A stretch of DNA of 64,000 bases from Bubalus kerabau (lineage: Eukaryota > Chordata > Mammalia > Artiodactyla > Bovidae), in the NCBI RefSeq assembly GCF_029407905.1, contig NC_073637.1, forward strand, positions 54,994,501 through 55,058,500. The letters are read 5' to 3'. The notes below the pieces were generated by a model that was given only the letters and a program-made list of their open reading frames with translations, had not been told where the DNA came from and did no database searches. Within the stretch, counting starts at the first letter, position 1; the number at the start of each line of letters is the position of its first letter. This document shows positions 46,145 through 57,419 of this stretch, piece by piece. A program made the position numbers and the translations under genes.

Positions 46145-46640
46145 AGAGACTAATATAACCCTTTTGTAAAATAATTGAACCATTTTTAGGGTCCATAGTA
46201 TATGTATAACCTATGACTAGCAATTATGTTTTGAGATATATAACCTTCCAAAAGTCTCAAACTCATCCATAGTGAATGTTTAAAAGGATATTCAGTGTAG
46301 CATATTTTTTGTGGGGTTGGAAAATTGTAGAAAACATGAGTGCACACTGCTAAGAGAATATGTAATGATATAAAGCATGTGAACAATTCTTCATTTGAAA
46401 ATAGTACATTATATTTGAACACAGAAATAAGGATAAATCTTAACAGCATATAAATTTTTGGAAAAAGGAAAATAATGTTGGAAATATATGAGAAATCATT
46501 ACTGATGTAAAATAAAAATATGCAGAAAAAATATTTCTCCAGAAGACATACAAAAGATAGAAACACAGTTTGAGTGGTTGCCCGTGGAGGAAAGTGGGGA
46601 ATGAAAGTCAAGTATGTGGATAAAATACAATGAAACCCAC
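46145..46640 (+). mobile_element. very old L1M-like 3' segment (tentative)
   Basis: Diverged blocks such as 'atatataaccttccaaaagtctc', 'atataaatttttggaaaaagg' and 'gtggttgcccgtggaggaaagtgggg' resemble L1M/HAL1-type 3' regions. The 152-codon and 74-codon minus-strand frames here are antisense and not genes. Confidence 0.42.
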
Positions 46641-46743
46641 CCAAAAGTTAACATTTTAAAAGGCAATATTGCAAATGATGTGACTGACAAGGGATTGGAC
46701 TCCAAAATTAACAAACAGCTCATAAGCCATTAACAGCATCAAA

Positions 46744-47117
46744 ATGAACAACCCAGTCAAAAAATGGGCAGAAGACCTAAATAAACATTTCTCCAAAGAA
46801 GATATACTGATGACCAAGTGGCACATGAAAAGATGTTCAACATCACTAAGTATTAGAGAAATGCAAATCAAAACTAGAATGAGATGTCACCTTACTCCAA
46901 CCAGGATGTTTATCATCAAAAATCCACAAACAATAAATCCTGGAGAGGGTGTGAAGAGAAGGCAACCTTCCTACACTGTTGGTGGAAGTGTAAATGGGTA
47001 CAGCCACTATGGAGCACAGTATGGAGGTTCCTTAAAAATATAAAAATAGAGCTACCATATGACCCTGCAGTGGTTCCCCTGGTGGCTCAGTCAGTAAAGA
47101 ATTCACCTGCAATGTAG
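46744..47117 (+). pseudogene. L1 ORF2p C-terminal remnant
   Basis: Frames 46744-47043 and 46884-47117 together hold the DLNKHFSKEDI, MKRCSTSLSIREMQIKT and cysteine-cluster (KSWRGC..KATFLHCWWKCK) motifs of the ORF2p C-terminus. They overlap in different frames, which marks a frameshift between 46860 and 47000. The frame is terminated by the Bov-tA insertion at 47070, and the continuation (MFIAKLFTVAKMWKQPK at 47349) lies beyond it. Confidence 0.82.
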
Positions 47118-47277
47118 GAGACCCAGGTTCCATCCCTGGGTCATTGAAGATCCCCTGGAGAAGGAAATGCAACCCACTCCACTATTAATGCCTGCAAAAT
47201 CCCATGGACAGAGGCGCCTGGTGGGGTGCATGGGATTGCAATATTTCGTACCCGACAGTGACAAAACCACCACGACC
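47070..47277 (+). mobile_element. Bov-tA SINE inside L1, 11-bp TSD
   Basis: Head 'tggttcccctggtggctcag', B-box 'caggttccatccctggg', body and a diverged end. The duplication is 'atgaccctgca' (47059-47069) and 'atgatcctgca' (47278-47288), one mismatch. Confidence 0.92.
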
Positions 47278-47435
47278 ATGATCCTGCAATCCCACTCCTG
47301 GACATATATCCAAAGAAAATCATGATCTGAAAGGATGCATGCACTCCAGTGTTCATTGCAAAACTGTTTACAGTAGCCAAGATGTGGAAACAACCTAAAT
47401 TTCCATCAACAGAGGAATGGATTAAGAAGATATGG

Positions 47436-47445
47436 TATGTGTGTG

Positions 47446-47496
<51 letters not shown>
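47436..47496. repeat. (TG)n(TA)n(TG)n microsatellite, BovB target
   Basis: Compound dinucleotide tract within L1. The BovB that follows inserted at its right edge. Confidence 0.93.
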
Positions 47497-47497
47497 T

Positions 47498-48257
47498 AGT
47501 TCGGTTCAGTTCAGTCACTCAGTCATGTTCGACTCTTTGAGACCCCATGAATTGCAGCACGCCAGGCCTCCCTGTCCATCACCAACTCCCGGAGTTCACT
47601 TAAACTCATGTCCATCGAGTCGGTGATGCCATCCAGCCATCTCATCCTCTGTCGTCCCCTTCTCCTCCTGCCCCCAATCCCTTCCAGCATCAGGGTCTTT
47701 TCCAATGAGTCAACACTTCACATGAGGTGGCCAAAGTATTGGAGTTTCAGCTTTAGCACCAGTACTTCCAAAGAACACCCAGGACTGATCTCCTTTAGAA
47801 TGGACTGGTTGGATCTCCTTGCAGGCCAAGGGACTCTCAAGAGTCTTCTCCAACACCACAGTTCAAAAGCATCAATTCTTCGGTGCTCAGCTTTCTTCAC
47901 AGTCCAACTCTCACATCCATACATGACCACTGGAAAAACCATAGTCTGGACTAGATGGACCTTTGTTGACAAAGTAATGTCTCTGCTTTTGAATATGCTA
48001 TCTAGGTTGGTCATAACTTTCCTTCCAAGGAATAAGCGTGTTTTAATTTCATGGCTGCAGTCACCCCTGCAGTGATTCTAGAGCCCCCAAAAATAAAGTC
48101 TGCCACTGTTGCCACTGTTTCCCCATCTATTTCCCATGAGGTGATGAGACCAGATGTCATGATCTTAGTTTTCTGAATGTTGAGCTTTAGGCCAACTTTT
48201 TCATTCTCCTCTTTCACTGTCATCAAGAGGCTTTTTAGTTTCTCTTCACTTTCTGTC
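47498..48257 (-). mobile_element. BovB LINE 3' fragment inserted in L1 microsatellite
   Basis: The 3' tail is at the left ('ttcggttcagttcagtcactcag') and the 5' truncation at the right ('ttctcttcactttctg'). Duplication 'gtgtgtatat' at 47487-47496 and 48259-48268. It encodes the C-terminal domain up to the GLKLNIQKTKIM region on the minus strand. Confidence 0.94.
47523..48226 (-). pseudogene. BovB C-terminal domain (nearly open, three frames)
   Basis: Minus-strand frames run KVGLKLNIQKTKIMTSGLIT (48011-48226), then MTNLDSIFKSRDITLSTKVH, GCESWTVKKAEHRRIDAF, WCWRRLLRVPWPARR, PGCSLEVLVLKLKLQYFGHL (47718-48014), then EKTLMLEGIGGRRRRG and RMRWLDGITDSMDMSL (47523-47705). The combination PGCSL with GIGG is intermediate between the two BovB lineages seen in this window. 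Breaks are one TGA and one frameshift. The endonuclease and catalytic RT boxes are missing through 5' truncation, so it could never be active alone. Confidence 0.87.
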
Positions 48258-48615
48258 TGTGTGTATATAATGCAATTTTAAAAGGAATTAAATAATGCTA
48301 CTTGCAGCAACATGAGTGGACTTAGAGACTGTCATACTGAGTGAAGTAAGTCAGACAGAGAAGGAGAAATATTGTATAACATCCCTTATATATGGAATCT
48401 AAAAAGAAATGATACAAATGAGCTTACTTACAAAACAGAAAGAGACTCACAGACTTAGAGAATGAACTTATTATTACTGGGAGAAAGTTAATTAGGGATG
48501 GACATGTACACAGAGCTATATTTAAAATGGATAACCAATAAGGACCTACTTTATAGCATATGGAACTCTGCTCAATGTTATGTGGCAGCCTGGATGAGAG
48601 TTTGGGGGAGAATGG

Positions 48616-48618
<3 letters not shown>

Positions 48619-48650
<32 letters not shown>
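48619..48650. repeat. (TG)n microsatellite
   Basis: About 15 TG units in the L1 3' UTR, followed by a (TA) run. Confidence 0.93.
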
Positions 48651-48653
<3 letters not shown>

Positions 48654-48959
48654 ACACATATATATATATGGCTGAGTCTCTTCACTGTTAACCTGAAATT
48701 ATCACAACATTGTTTGTTAATCAGCTATACCTCAATACAAAATAAAAAGTTTTTAAAAAGGCAATATGATAATGTGATGTTATCTGAGATGTATGATTAA
48801 ATCAGCCATCAATATTTCAGGTTATAATTTAAGTACATACACTTAAAAGCAATATATAATGAATTATTTAACAGTCAATTCAAGGAGAGCCTTAAATTTA
48901 GACCCCAAGAAACTTGATTCTGAAACTTCCTCAGCCACTTTTTATTTTAATGCAGTAAG

Positions 48960-49840
48960 GAACACTTAATGTGAAATGTACTCCATAAATTTTTAATTGT
49001 ACAATAGAGTACTATTAAGAACAATGTTGTACAGTAGATCTCTCAAACTTATTCATCTTGTATAAATGAAACTTTCTATCAATTCAACAGCAACTCTGAA
49101 TTTCCCCCTCCCCCAAACCCCTGCAACCATCATTCTAATTTTTGTTTCTATGTCTGATTGTATTAGAAACACCATATAAGTGAAATCATGCTGTACTTTT
49201 TCTTTGTACCTGATTTAGTTCACCAAGAAAAATGTCCTCCATGTTCATCCATGTTTTTCACATGGTAGTATTTCCATTTTTAAGATTTAATACTATTTCA
49301 TTGTATGTTGGACTTCCCTGGTGTCTCAGATGGTAAAGAATCTTCCTGCAGTGTGGGAGACCTGGGTTCGATCTCTGGGCTGGTAAGATCCCCTGGAGGA
49401 GGTCATGGAAACCCACTGCATTATTTTTGCCTGGAGAATCCCCAAGGACAGAGGTGGGCTGCATTCCATGGAGTTGCAGAGAGTCACACATGACTGAGCT
49501 ACTAAGCACAACATATTGCATGTGTATACCACAATTTATTTATCCTTTCATCTGTTAACAGCATTTAAGTTTTCATATCTTGGCTATTATAAACAATACT
49601 ATAATGAACATGAGAATACAAATATATTCTCAGATTCTGATTTCAATAAACTTGGATACATATCTAGAAGTGATATTGCGGGATCACATAGTAATTTCAC
49701 TTTCAATTTTTTGAGGATGCTCCATACTATTTTATTATAATGACTGTACAAGTTTATATTCCCATTAATAGCACATGCTTACCAGCACATATAGTTCTTT
49801 TGTTAATACATATCCCAATAACTGTGAGGTGACATAAACT
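48960..49840 (-). mobile_element. old L1 3' end, split by a Bov-tA
   Basis: Reverse-complement L1M text: 'acaatgttgtacagtagatctctc', 'ccccaaacccctgcaaccatcattcta', 'accatataagtgaaatcatgc', 'gtcctccatgttcatccatg', then after the SINE 'taccacaatttatttatcctttcatctgtt', 'tcttggctattataaacaatactataatgaacatg' and 'cttaccagcacatatagtt'. No coding frame remains. Confidence 0.8.
49309..49514 (+). mobile_element. Bov-tA SINE inside old L1
   Basis: 'tggacttccctggtgtctcagatgg', B-box 'ctgggttcgatctctgg' (well kept), body 'aaacccactgcattatttttgcctggagaatcc', end 'catgactgagctactaagc'. Duplication 'attgtatgt' (49300-49308) and 'attgcatgt' (49515-49523), one mismatch. Confidence 0.93.
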
Positions 49841-49911
49841 TCTTAAAGTCTTTCAAAAATTCAAAGAGAGGTAATATTTCCAAACTATTTATAAGGCCAG
49901 CCTTACCTTGT

Positions 49912-52482
49912 TCAGTTCAGTTCAGTTCAGTCATTCATTCGTGTCCAATCCCATGAATTGCAGCACGCCAGGCTTCATTGCCCATCACCAACTCCTGGAG
50001 TTTACTCAAACTCATGTACATTGAGACAGTGACATCATTCAACCATCTCATCCTGTCGTTCCCTTCTCCTCCAGCCTTCAATCATTCCCAGCATCAGGAT
50101 TTTTTCAAATGAGTCAGTTCTTTGCATCAGGTGGCCAAAGTATTGGAGTTTTAGCTTCAACATCAGTCCTTCCAATGCATATTCAGGACTGACGTCCTTT
50201 AGGATAGACTGGTTAGATCTCCTTGCAGTCAAAGGGACTCTCAAGAGTCTTCTCCAACACCACAATTCAAAAGCTGCAATTCTTCAGCACTCAGTCTTCT
50301 TTATAATCCAACTCTCACATCCATACATGATTACTGGGAAAACCATAGCCTTGACTAGATGGACCTTTGTTGGCAAGTAATATCTCTGCTTTTTAATGTA
50401 CTGTCTAGGTTGGTCATAGCCTTTCTTCCAAGGAGTAAGAGTCTTTTAATTTGATGGCTGCAATCACATTCTATAGTGATTTTGGACCCATCAAAAATAA
50501 AGTCTGCCACTGTTTCCACTGTTTCTCCATCTATTTGCAATGAAGTGATGGGACCAGATGCCATGATCTTCGTTTTTTGAATGTTGAGTTTTAAGCCAAC
50601 TTTTTCACTATCCTCTTTCACTTTCATCAAGAAGCTCTTTAGTACTTCCTTTTGCCATAAAGGGTGGTGTCATCTGCATATTTGAGGTTATTGATATTTC
50701 TCCCAGAAAACTTGATTCCACCTTGTGCTTCATCGAGCCCAGCATTTCTCATGATGTGCTCTGCATATAAGTTAAATAAGCAGTGTGACAATATACAGCC
50801 TTGACATACTCCTTTTTCTATTTGGAACCAGTCTGTTGTTCCATGTCCAGTTGTAACCATTGCTTCCTGACCTGTGTATAGATTTCTTAAGAGGCAGGTC
50901 AGGTAGTCTGGTATTCCCATCACTTGAAGAATTTTCCACAATTTTTTGTGATCCACACAGTCAAAGGCTTTGGCATAGTCAATAAAGCAGAAATACATGT
51001 TTTTCTGGAACTCTTAGGCTTTTTCGATGATCCAATGGATGTTGGCAATTTGATCTCTGGTTCCTCTGCTGTTTCTAAATCCAGGTTTAACATCTGGGAG
51101 TTCTCATTTCACATATTGTTGAAGCTTGGCTTGGAGAATTTTGAGCATTACTTTGATAGAGTGTGAGATGAGTACAATTGTGCAGTAGTTTGAGCATTCT
51201 TTAGCATTGCCTTTGTTTGGGATTGGAATGAAAACTGACCTTTTGCAGTCCTGTGGCCACTGCTGAGTTTTCCAAATTCGCTGGCATATTGATACAAAAC
51301 TTTCACAGCATCATCTTTTAGGATTTGAAATAGCTCAACTGGAATTCTATCATCTCCACTAGCTTTGCTTGTAGTGATGCTTCCTAAGGCCCACTTGACT
51401 TTGCATTCCAGGATGTCTGATTTTAGGTGAGTGATCATACCATTGTGATTATCTGTGTCATGAAGATCTTTTCTGTATAGTTCTTCTGTTCTTGCCACCT
51501 CTTCTTAATATCTTCTGCTTCTGTCAGCTCCATACCATTTCTGTCCTTTATTGAGCCCTTCTTTGCATGAAATGTTCCCTTGGTATCTCTAATTTTCTTG
51601 AAGAGATCTCTAGTCTTTCCCATTCCATTTTTTCCCTCTTTTTTTTTTTTTGCATAGATCACTGAGGAAGGCTTTATCTCTACTTGCTTTCTTTGGAACT
51701 CTGTATTTAAAAACAATATCTTTCCTTTTCACCTCTTCTTTTCATAGCTATTTGTAGGGCCTCCTCGGACAGACATTTTGCTTTTTTGCATTTCTTTTTC
51801 TTGGGGATTGTCTTGATCCCTGTCTTCTGCACAATGTCAGGAACCTCATCCATAGTTCATCAGACATTCTATCAGATCTAATCCCTCGAATCTATTTGTC
51901 ACTTCCACTATATAATCATAAGGGACTTGATTTAGGTCATACCTGAATGGGTTAGTGGTTTTCCCTACTTTCTTCAATTTGAGTCTGAATTTGCCAATAA
52001 GGAATTCATGATCTGAGCCACAGTTAGCTCCCAGTCATATTTTTGCTGACTGTATAGAACTTCTCCATCTTTGGCTGCAAAGAATATAATCAATCTGATT
52101 TCTGTGTTGACCATCTGCTGATGTCCATGTGTAGAGTCTTCCCTTGTGTTTTTGGAAGAGGGTGTTTGCTATGACCCGTGCATTCTTTTGGCAAAAGTCT
52201 ATTAGCCTTTGCCCTGTTTCAATCTGTACTCCAAGGCCAAACTTGCCTGTTAATCCAGGTGCTTCTTGACTTCCTACTTTTGCGTTCCAGTCCCCTATAA
52301 GAAAAAGGACATCTTTTTTGGGTGTTAGGTTAGAAGGTCTTGCAGGTCTTCATAGAACCATTCAACTTCAGCTTCTTCAGCATTAATGTTCAGGGCATAG
52401 ATTTGGATTACTGTGATAATGAATGGTTTGCCTTGGAAACAAACAGAGATCATTCTGTCGTTTTTGAGATTGCATCCAAGTA
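49912..52482 (-). mobile_element. BovB LINE, 2.6 kb, 5'-truncated in the endonuclease
   Basis: The 3' tail is at the left ('gttcagttcagttcagttcagtc') and the 5' truncation at 'ttgagattgcatccaagtac'. It contains most of the endonuclease, the basic linker, the whole RT and the C-terminal region. It lies directly after the old L1 of 48960-49840. Its right flank is followed by an A20 run (52521-52540), possibly the tail of another retroposon. Confidence 0.93.
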
Positions 52483-52522
52483 CTATCATAGTGCTAGAAA
52501 ATTTAGAAGAGCAATCATGCAA
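50035..52522 (-). pseudogene. BovB endonuclease-RT ORF (broken, YADD kept)
   Basis: In element order: endonuclease start NLKNDRMISVCFQGKPFIITVIQ (52325-52522); GDWNAKV-type site kept at about 52285-52300; the KKKKCKKAK linker near 51790; the KTRDLFKKIRDTKGTFHAK and GSIKDRNG segments (51435-51716); KVKWALGSITTSKASGDD (51148-51498); FCFIDYAKAFDCVDHKKLW, TGHGTTDWFQIEKGVCQGC and catalytic YADD (50639-50998; box at 50669-50680); then VGLKLNIQKTKIMASGPIT and the C-terminal WCWRRLLRVPLTARR, PEYALEGLMLKLKLQYFGHL. Catalytic residues of both domains look intact, but the ORF is cut by at least six frameshifts or stops and lacks its start. Confidence 0.88.
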
Positions 52523-53223
52523 AAAAAAAAAAAAAAAAAAGGCATCTGAGTAGGAAGAATATAATGACTTCTGTTAAGAGGACATAATTTTACATATAGA
52601 AAACTATACATATACCACCAAAACACTCTGTTAGTACTAAATCAACAGTTCAGCAAAATTGGAGGATAGAAAATCAAAAGAGAGCACTGTTTTAATCCAT
52701 TCAAGATGAACTATCTGAAAAGGAAATTAAGAAAATAATCCCATTTACAAGAACATCAAAAATAATAAAATATTTAGAAGTAAACTTAACCAAAGAGATC
52801 AAAGATTTATATACTACAAATGATAACACTTTGATGAAAGAAATTAAAGATGCCATATATAAATGAGAACATTTCATTTATTGAAATGAACATGTCCCAT
52901 TTTCATGGGTTGGAAGGCTTAATATTGTTAAAATGTCCACACTGCCCAAAATCATCTAAAAATTCAATGCATTCCCTATCAGATTTTCAATGTTTACAAA
53001 ATCATAAAATTCATTTCAAAACACAAAAGACCCCAAATGGCTAAAGCAATCTTGAGAAAGAATGTAGCTTGGAGCATCACACTTCCTTTTTAAAAAATAC
53101 ATTAGAGAGCTACAGTAATCAAAATACACCATCTTGATTTAAAAAAAAAAATACACATAGACCAACAGAATACAATAGACAACCAAAAAATAAAATCCAC
53201 ATATATAGTCAACAGATCTTTAA

Positions 53224-53410
53224 CATGGGGAAGAGTGGTAAAGAATCTGCCTGCCAATGAAAATCCCCTGGAGTAGGAAATGACAACCCACTCCAGTATT
53301 CTTGCCTAGAAAATCCCAAGAACGGAGAAGCCTGGTGGGCTATAGCCCAAGGGGTCACAAGGAATCAGATGTGACTGAGAACGCAAGAATACATACAACT
53401 CCCCATTATA
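53224..53410 (+). mobile_element. Bov-tA SINE with internal deletion
   Basis: 'ggaagagtggtaaagaatctgcctgccaatg' joins directly to 'aaaatcccctggag', so the B-box and adjacent 25-30 bases are missing. The rest of the body ('ccactccagtattcttgcctagaaaatccc') is present. It can no longer be transcribed from an internal pol III promoter. Confidence 0.85.

Positions 53411-53452
<42 letters not shown>
53411..53452. repeat. (TA)n microsatellite
   Basis: About 19 TA units at the SINE tail within L1. Probably polymorphic. Confidence 0.95.
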
Positions 53453-53453
<1 letters not shown>

Positions 53454-53985
53454 AATGGATAGTCCCTTCAGCCAGTGGTGCTGGGAAAACTAAATATCCA
53501 TGTGGAAAATAATAAAATTGGACAATTATATTGCACACAAAGATTAACTCAAATGAATTAAACATTTAAACATGAGACCTAAATCTATAAAACTTTAGAA
53601 GAAAACAGGGAAAAATCTTTGTGATATTGATCCAGGTAATGATTTCCTGGCTGTGACACAAAAAAAATACTTGCAACAAAAGCAAAAGTAAACAAGTGGG
53701 AGGACATCAAACTAAAAAGCTCTCCACAGCAAAGGAAAAAAATCAGAGTGAAAAGGAATCCTAAAGAATGGAAAACAGTATTTGCAAACTATTTATCTGT
53801 TAAGGTATTCATATTCAGAATATACAAGGTCTCAAAAACTCAATAGCAAGAAAAAAATAAATAATTTTTAAAATGGGCAATGGGCTTCAATAAACATTTC
53901 TCTGAAGAAGACATACAAATGACCAACAGGCATTTGAAAATATGCTCATATATTAATCAGGGATGTGTAAATCAGCCACATTTTA

Positions 53986-54779
53986 GTAATGCTATCTAGT
54001 AAATATCTTACTTTGAAACTTTAATCCACCCATTTGTAAAATGAAGATACTATTGTGTTTGGTAACAATCCTAATAAATAGGATAATCAAATGTAAGAAT
54101 GTATGACAAATTTTTTAACTATTATATTTTAGCATATTAATCATTGCCATTGCTACTTTAGTTTTATTGGTTGAAATTTGCATATTTCAAGATTTTTCTC
54201 ACTTGGAATTAAATAACTCTGTTTATGTTTAAATATCTGATCATAACAACAGTAAAAAGCCCCAGGAAAGAGTTCTTGCCTTATAATTATTCTTAATAGT
54301 CTAATTATCTTGAATAGTTGGCATTACTCTTTACCAAACAATTACCTAAATCTAACTTACATATATAATTAGCTCAGAATGGGCAAAAATATGAAACACA
54401 TTCCAGGTTTTCAAGGGGAAGTTGTTTTTCTCTGCACATATTACAGGCCAAATTGCTTGCTGGATACTCATTCAAACCTCTTCGGAAAACTGCAAGATGA
54501 ATTAGTCTAAGGAATAAGAGTATTTGGCACAATAATTTTTGTGAGAATTACTATTTCATTTATTTCTGCCTCATAATGATTTAAAAAATGCTAGTTAATA
54601 TTATACTACTGTTTAATGATAGCTAAGAGGGAGAAAAAGAATTTGTGACAAACAATTTTAGTCAATATTTTGAAGAATGCACTGAAAGGAGATTACTATA
54701 TAACAGTGTAAACAAGTTGATGAAAACTTCCACTACTGGTGGTATTGGTAATGCTGCATACATGAGAGTGAATAGTGAA
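53986..54779. other. single-copy AT-rich DNA
   Basis: Nothing is recognised in these 800 bases. Confidence 0.5.
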
Positions 54780-56335
54780 TAGAGTGATAGTGTCTATACA
54801 GTCAGGATCACATGGATCACATGATTCAAAGCCTTATCATAGTGCAGGGGCTTGTGTTACGTGAAGCTGTGAGCCATACCATGCAGAGCCACCCAAAGCA
54901 GACAGTTCACAGTGTAGAGCTCTGACAAAATGTGGTCCATTGGAGGAAGAAATGGCAACTCACTTCTGTATTCTTCCCATGAGACCCCAAGAAAAGTATG
55001 AAACAGCAAAAAGATAAAACACCAGAAGATGAGTCCCCCAGGTCAGTAGGTATCTGATATGCTACTGGGGAAGAGTGGAGGGCAGTTACTAACAGCTCCA
55101 AAAAGAATGAAGTGGCTGGGCCAAAATAGAAACAATGTTTAGTTGTAAATGTGTCTGGTGGTGAAAGTAAAGTCCTATGCTGTAAAGAACAATATTACAT
55201 AGGAGCCTGGAATGTGAGGTCCATGAATCAAGGTAATTTGGATGTGGCCAAGCAGGAGATGTCAAGGGTGAACATCGACATCTTAGGGATCAGTGAACTA
55301 AAATGGACTGGAATGGGCGAATTTAATTCAGATGACCATGTTTATTACTATGAGCAAGAGTCCCTTAGAAGAATGGAGTTGCCCTCATAGTCAACAAAAG
55401 AGCCTGAAATGCAGTACTTGGTTGCAATCTCAAAAATGTCAAAATGATCTCAGTTCGTTTTCAAGGCAAATCATTCAGCATCATAGTAACCCAAGTTTTC
55501 ATCATAGGGGATTAGAATGCAAAAGTAGGAAGTCAAGAGATACCTGAAGTAAGTCAAGTTTGGTCTTACAGTACAAAATGAAACAGAGCAAAGGCTAACA
55601 GAGTTTTGCCAAGAGAACACACTGGTCATAGCAAACACCCACTTCCAATTACCCAATAGATGACTCTACACATGGACATCACCAGATAGTCAATACCAAA
55701 ATCAGATTGATTATATTCTTTTCAGCCAAAAATAGAGAAATTCTATACAGTTAGCAAAAACAAGACCTAGAGCTGACTGTAGCTCAGATCATGATCTCCT
55801 CACTGCAAAATTCAGGCTTTAAATTGAAGAAAGTAGGTAAAACCACTAGGCCATTTAGGTTAAGTAATGACCTGGATAACTATGATTGTGTGGTCACTCA
55901 CCTAGAGCCAGACATCCTGGAGGTGAAATCAAGTGGGCCTTAGAAAACATTACTGTGAACAAAGCTAGTAGAAAGTGATGGAATTCCAGCTGAGCTATTT
56001 CAAATCCTAAAAGATGATGATGTTAAAGTGTTGCACTCAATATGCCAGCAAATTTAGAAAAGTCATCAGTGGCCACAGGACTGAAAAAGGTCAGTTTTCA
56101 TTCCAATCTCAAAGAAGGACAATGTCAAAGAATATTCAAACTACTCTATAGTTGTGCTCGTTTCACATGCTAGTGAGGTTATGCTCAAAATCCTGCAAGC
56201 CAGGCTTCAGCAATATATGAACCAAGAAATTCCTGTTGTAAAGCTTGGTTTATAAAAGGCATTAGAACAAGAGATCAAATTGCCAATATTGGATCATAGA
56301 GAAAGCAAGAGAATTCCAGAAAAACACCTAATTCT
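54780..56335 (+). mobile_element. BovB LINE with 5' UTR, internally deleted and 3'-truncated
   Basis: This is the only BovB in the window that keeps its 5' UTR. Landmarks are 'agtgcaggggcttgtgtta', 'gccacccaaag', 'gtggtccattggagg', 'ccccaggtcagtaggt', 'tgctgtaaagaacaatattacataggagcctggaatg' and 'gtccatgaatcaagg'. Relative to other copies it has lost about 100 bases after the ITVIQ-coding segment (near 55500) and about 550-600 bases between the linker and GGDGIPV region (near 55865). It stops in the RT at 'gaattccagaaaaacacc'. The 5' UTR contains a Bov-A-like segment ('gaagaaatggcaactcacttctgtattcttcc'). Confidence 0.88.
55151..56330 (+). pseudogene. BovB endonuclease start and scattered RT pieces
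   Basis: Frame 55151-55390 gives CCKEQYYIGAWNVRSMNQGN, EMSRVNIDILGISELKWTGM and EFNSDDHVYYYEQESLRR, the N-terminus of the endonuclease domain, including the conserved Glu of SELKWTG. Downstream, short out-of-frame pieces match ISVRFQGKSFSII, the IGDWNAKVGSQE region and, from 55880, 'cacctagagccagacatcctgg' to 'gagatcaaattgcc' of the RT. Stops and deletions separate the pieces. Its value is that it shows the 5' start of the ORF, truncated in all other copies here. It cannot encode a working enzyme. Confidence 0.83.
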
Positions 56336-57149
56336 GAAATAGGAGGAGGGTGGGAGTGGACAAGACAATATTCATTTCTCCCACCTTCTAGGCACACTAA
56401 CTCATCAGGGGTAATGATCACTCTGAATCTACTTTCTTGCTTACAGCTGCAATAGTGGGGGCAGGCAATGGTCCTGCACATCCTTCATTTCAGGAAAAAG
56501 AAGGGAAAAATCTGTATCGCTCCAGGAAGATGCAGCCCTGTTTCTGGAACTTTTCCTTAAATTCTTACTTTTCTTTATAGAAACCTCGAGAAATAATTGT
56601 AGCAGCATGTAAAAAATTAGTAAGTCCTTAAATATGTGTCTTCTGGGTTAATTTTATTAGTAGTTTTATCTATTCTATGGGGTGTTGAGCCCCCATTGTT
56701 ATCAGCCACAAGGCTTTCCCTACAATACTGAGGCATGAAAACTACCATTCATAATTCTACTACATATTTTAATTTATAGTTGCAATTTAAAATGTTTAAA
56801 CATTGATTATGTTTTAATTCAAATACATAATCAATGTTTAAATACTCAAGAAAAATTGAGTTTCAAAGTGTTTTTCAATAGGACATGTGAATTTAATGAA
56901 CTGAATATTAAACAATGGGAAATAAATGTGGGTGCTCTAGTTCACAAACAAACATCTCTTCAGACTTTCAAGAATCTTTACAAACATACTTGAAATCAAA
57001 GGCACACTATATGCCAATAAAATGGACAGAACAGAAAATATTAGAGATTCTTACACTAATCAGACTTGGTAATTATATGCATTATCCTGAAACACATTCC
57101 ATACTGGTGAGACGCAAATTATGACAAATATTTTAAAATATATTTGACA
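56336..57149. other. single-copy DNA
   Basis: No gene or repeat family is recognised. An inverted repeat of the 'acattgattatgttttaattc' / 'aaatacataatcaatgtttaaa' type lies at about 56795-56840 and could form a hairpin. The 69-codon frame at 56915 has no family features. Confidence 0.5.
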
Positions 57150-57419
57150 ATATCAAATTTTCATAATTTCCTTCCACTATGCCTTGGGAATCTCATTTCT
57201 AGGGAAATGCCCTAGACAATTTTTCAGATATATGCACATGGAGACAGGGACAAGCATACAGACTGAACCATTATTTGCAATAACAAAACACTAAAATAAA
57301 TGTCTTTATCTTTTGGAGAACTCACAAATAAGCTCTGATACAATTTATTACTTAATTGTACATAATTTACTTTGTACATAATTGTACATAAATTACTACA
57401 TGTGTGATAAGATAAATTA
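57150..57419 (+). mobile_element. very old L1M-like fragment (tentative)
   Basis: 'ggaatctcatttctagggaaatgccctag', 'tatatgcacatggagacaggg' and 'ccattatttgcaataacaaaa' resemble the end of ORF2 in ancient L1M. A local duplication of 'tgtacataatt' occurs at 57353-57392. Weak match. Confidence 0.35.

Larger units (their letters stand above)
46645..48758 (+). mobile_element. L1 3' half, broken into three by a Bov-tA and a BovB
   Basis: Block 1 (46645-47069) gives NPVKKWAEDLNKHFSKEDI, MQIKTRMRCHLTP and TFLHCWWKCKWVQPLW. Block 2 (47278-47497) gives 'ccactcctggacatatatccaaag' and MFIAKLFTVAKMWKQPKFPS. Block 3 (48258-48758) gives the 3' UTR with 'gcaacatgagtggacttagag', 'gtgaagtaagtcagacagag', 'tatatggaatctaaaaagaa' and 'cttactgg'-type text to 'ctatacctcaatacaaaataaaaag'. 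Removing the two insertions restores a continuous L1 order. It carries two (TG)n tracts. Confidence 0.88.
52585..53985 (+). mobile_element. old L1 ORF2 segment, 3'-truncated, split by a Bov-tA
   Basis: Diverged L1 ORF2 text: 'gaactatctgaaaaggaaattaagaaaataatcccatttac', 'gatttatatactacaaatgataac', 'ttaatattgttaaaatgtcc', 'aaagcaatcttgagaaag'. It resumes after the SINE and (TA)n with 'ggtgctgggaaaac', 'ccaggtaatgatttcctgg', 'aacaagtgggaggacatcaaactaaaaagc' and 'cataca..gaccaacaggcatttgaaaa'. It fades near 53985, before the expected 3' UTR. Confidence 0.82.

Noticed and set aside
46186..46644. 152-codon minus-strand open frame
   Set aside because: Lies in old L1-like AT-rich sequence, is hydrophobic by base composition, and has no recognisable domain.
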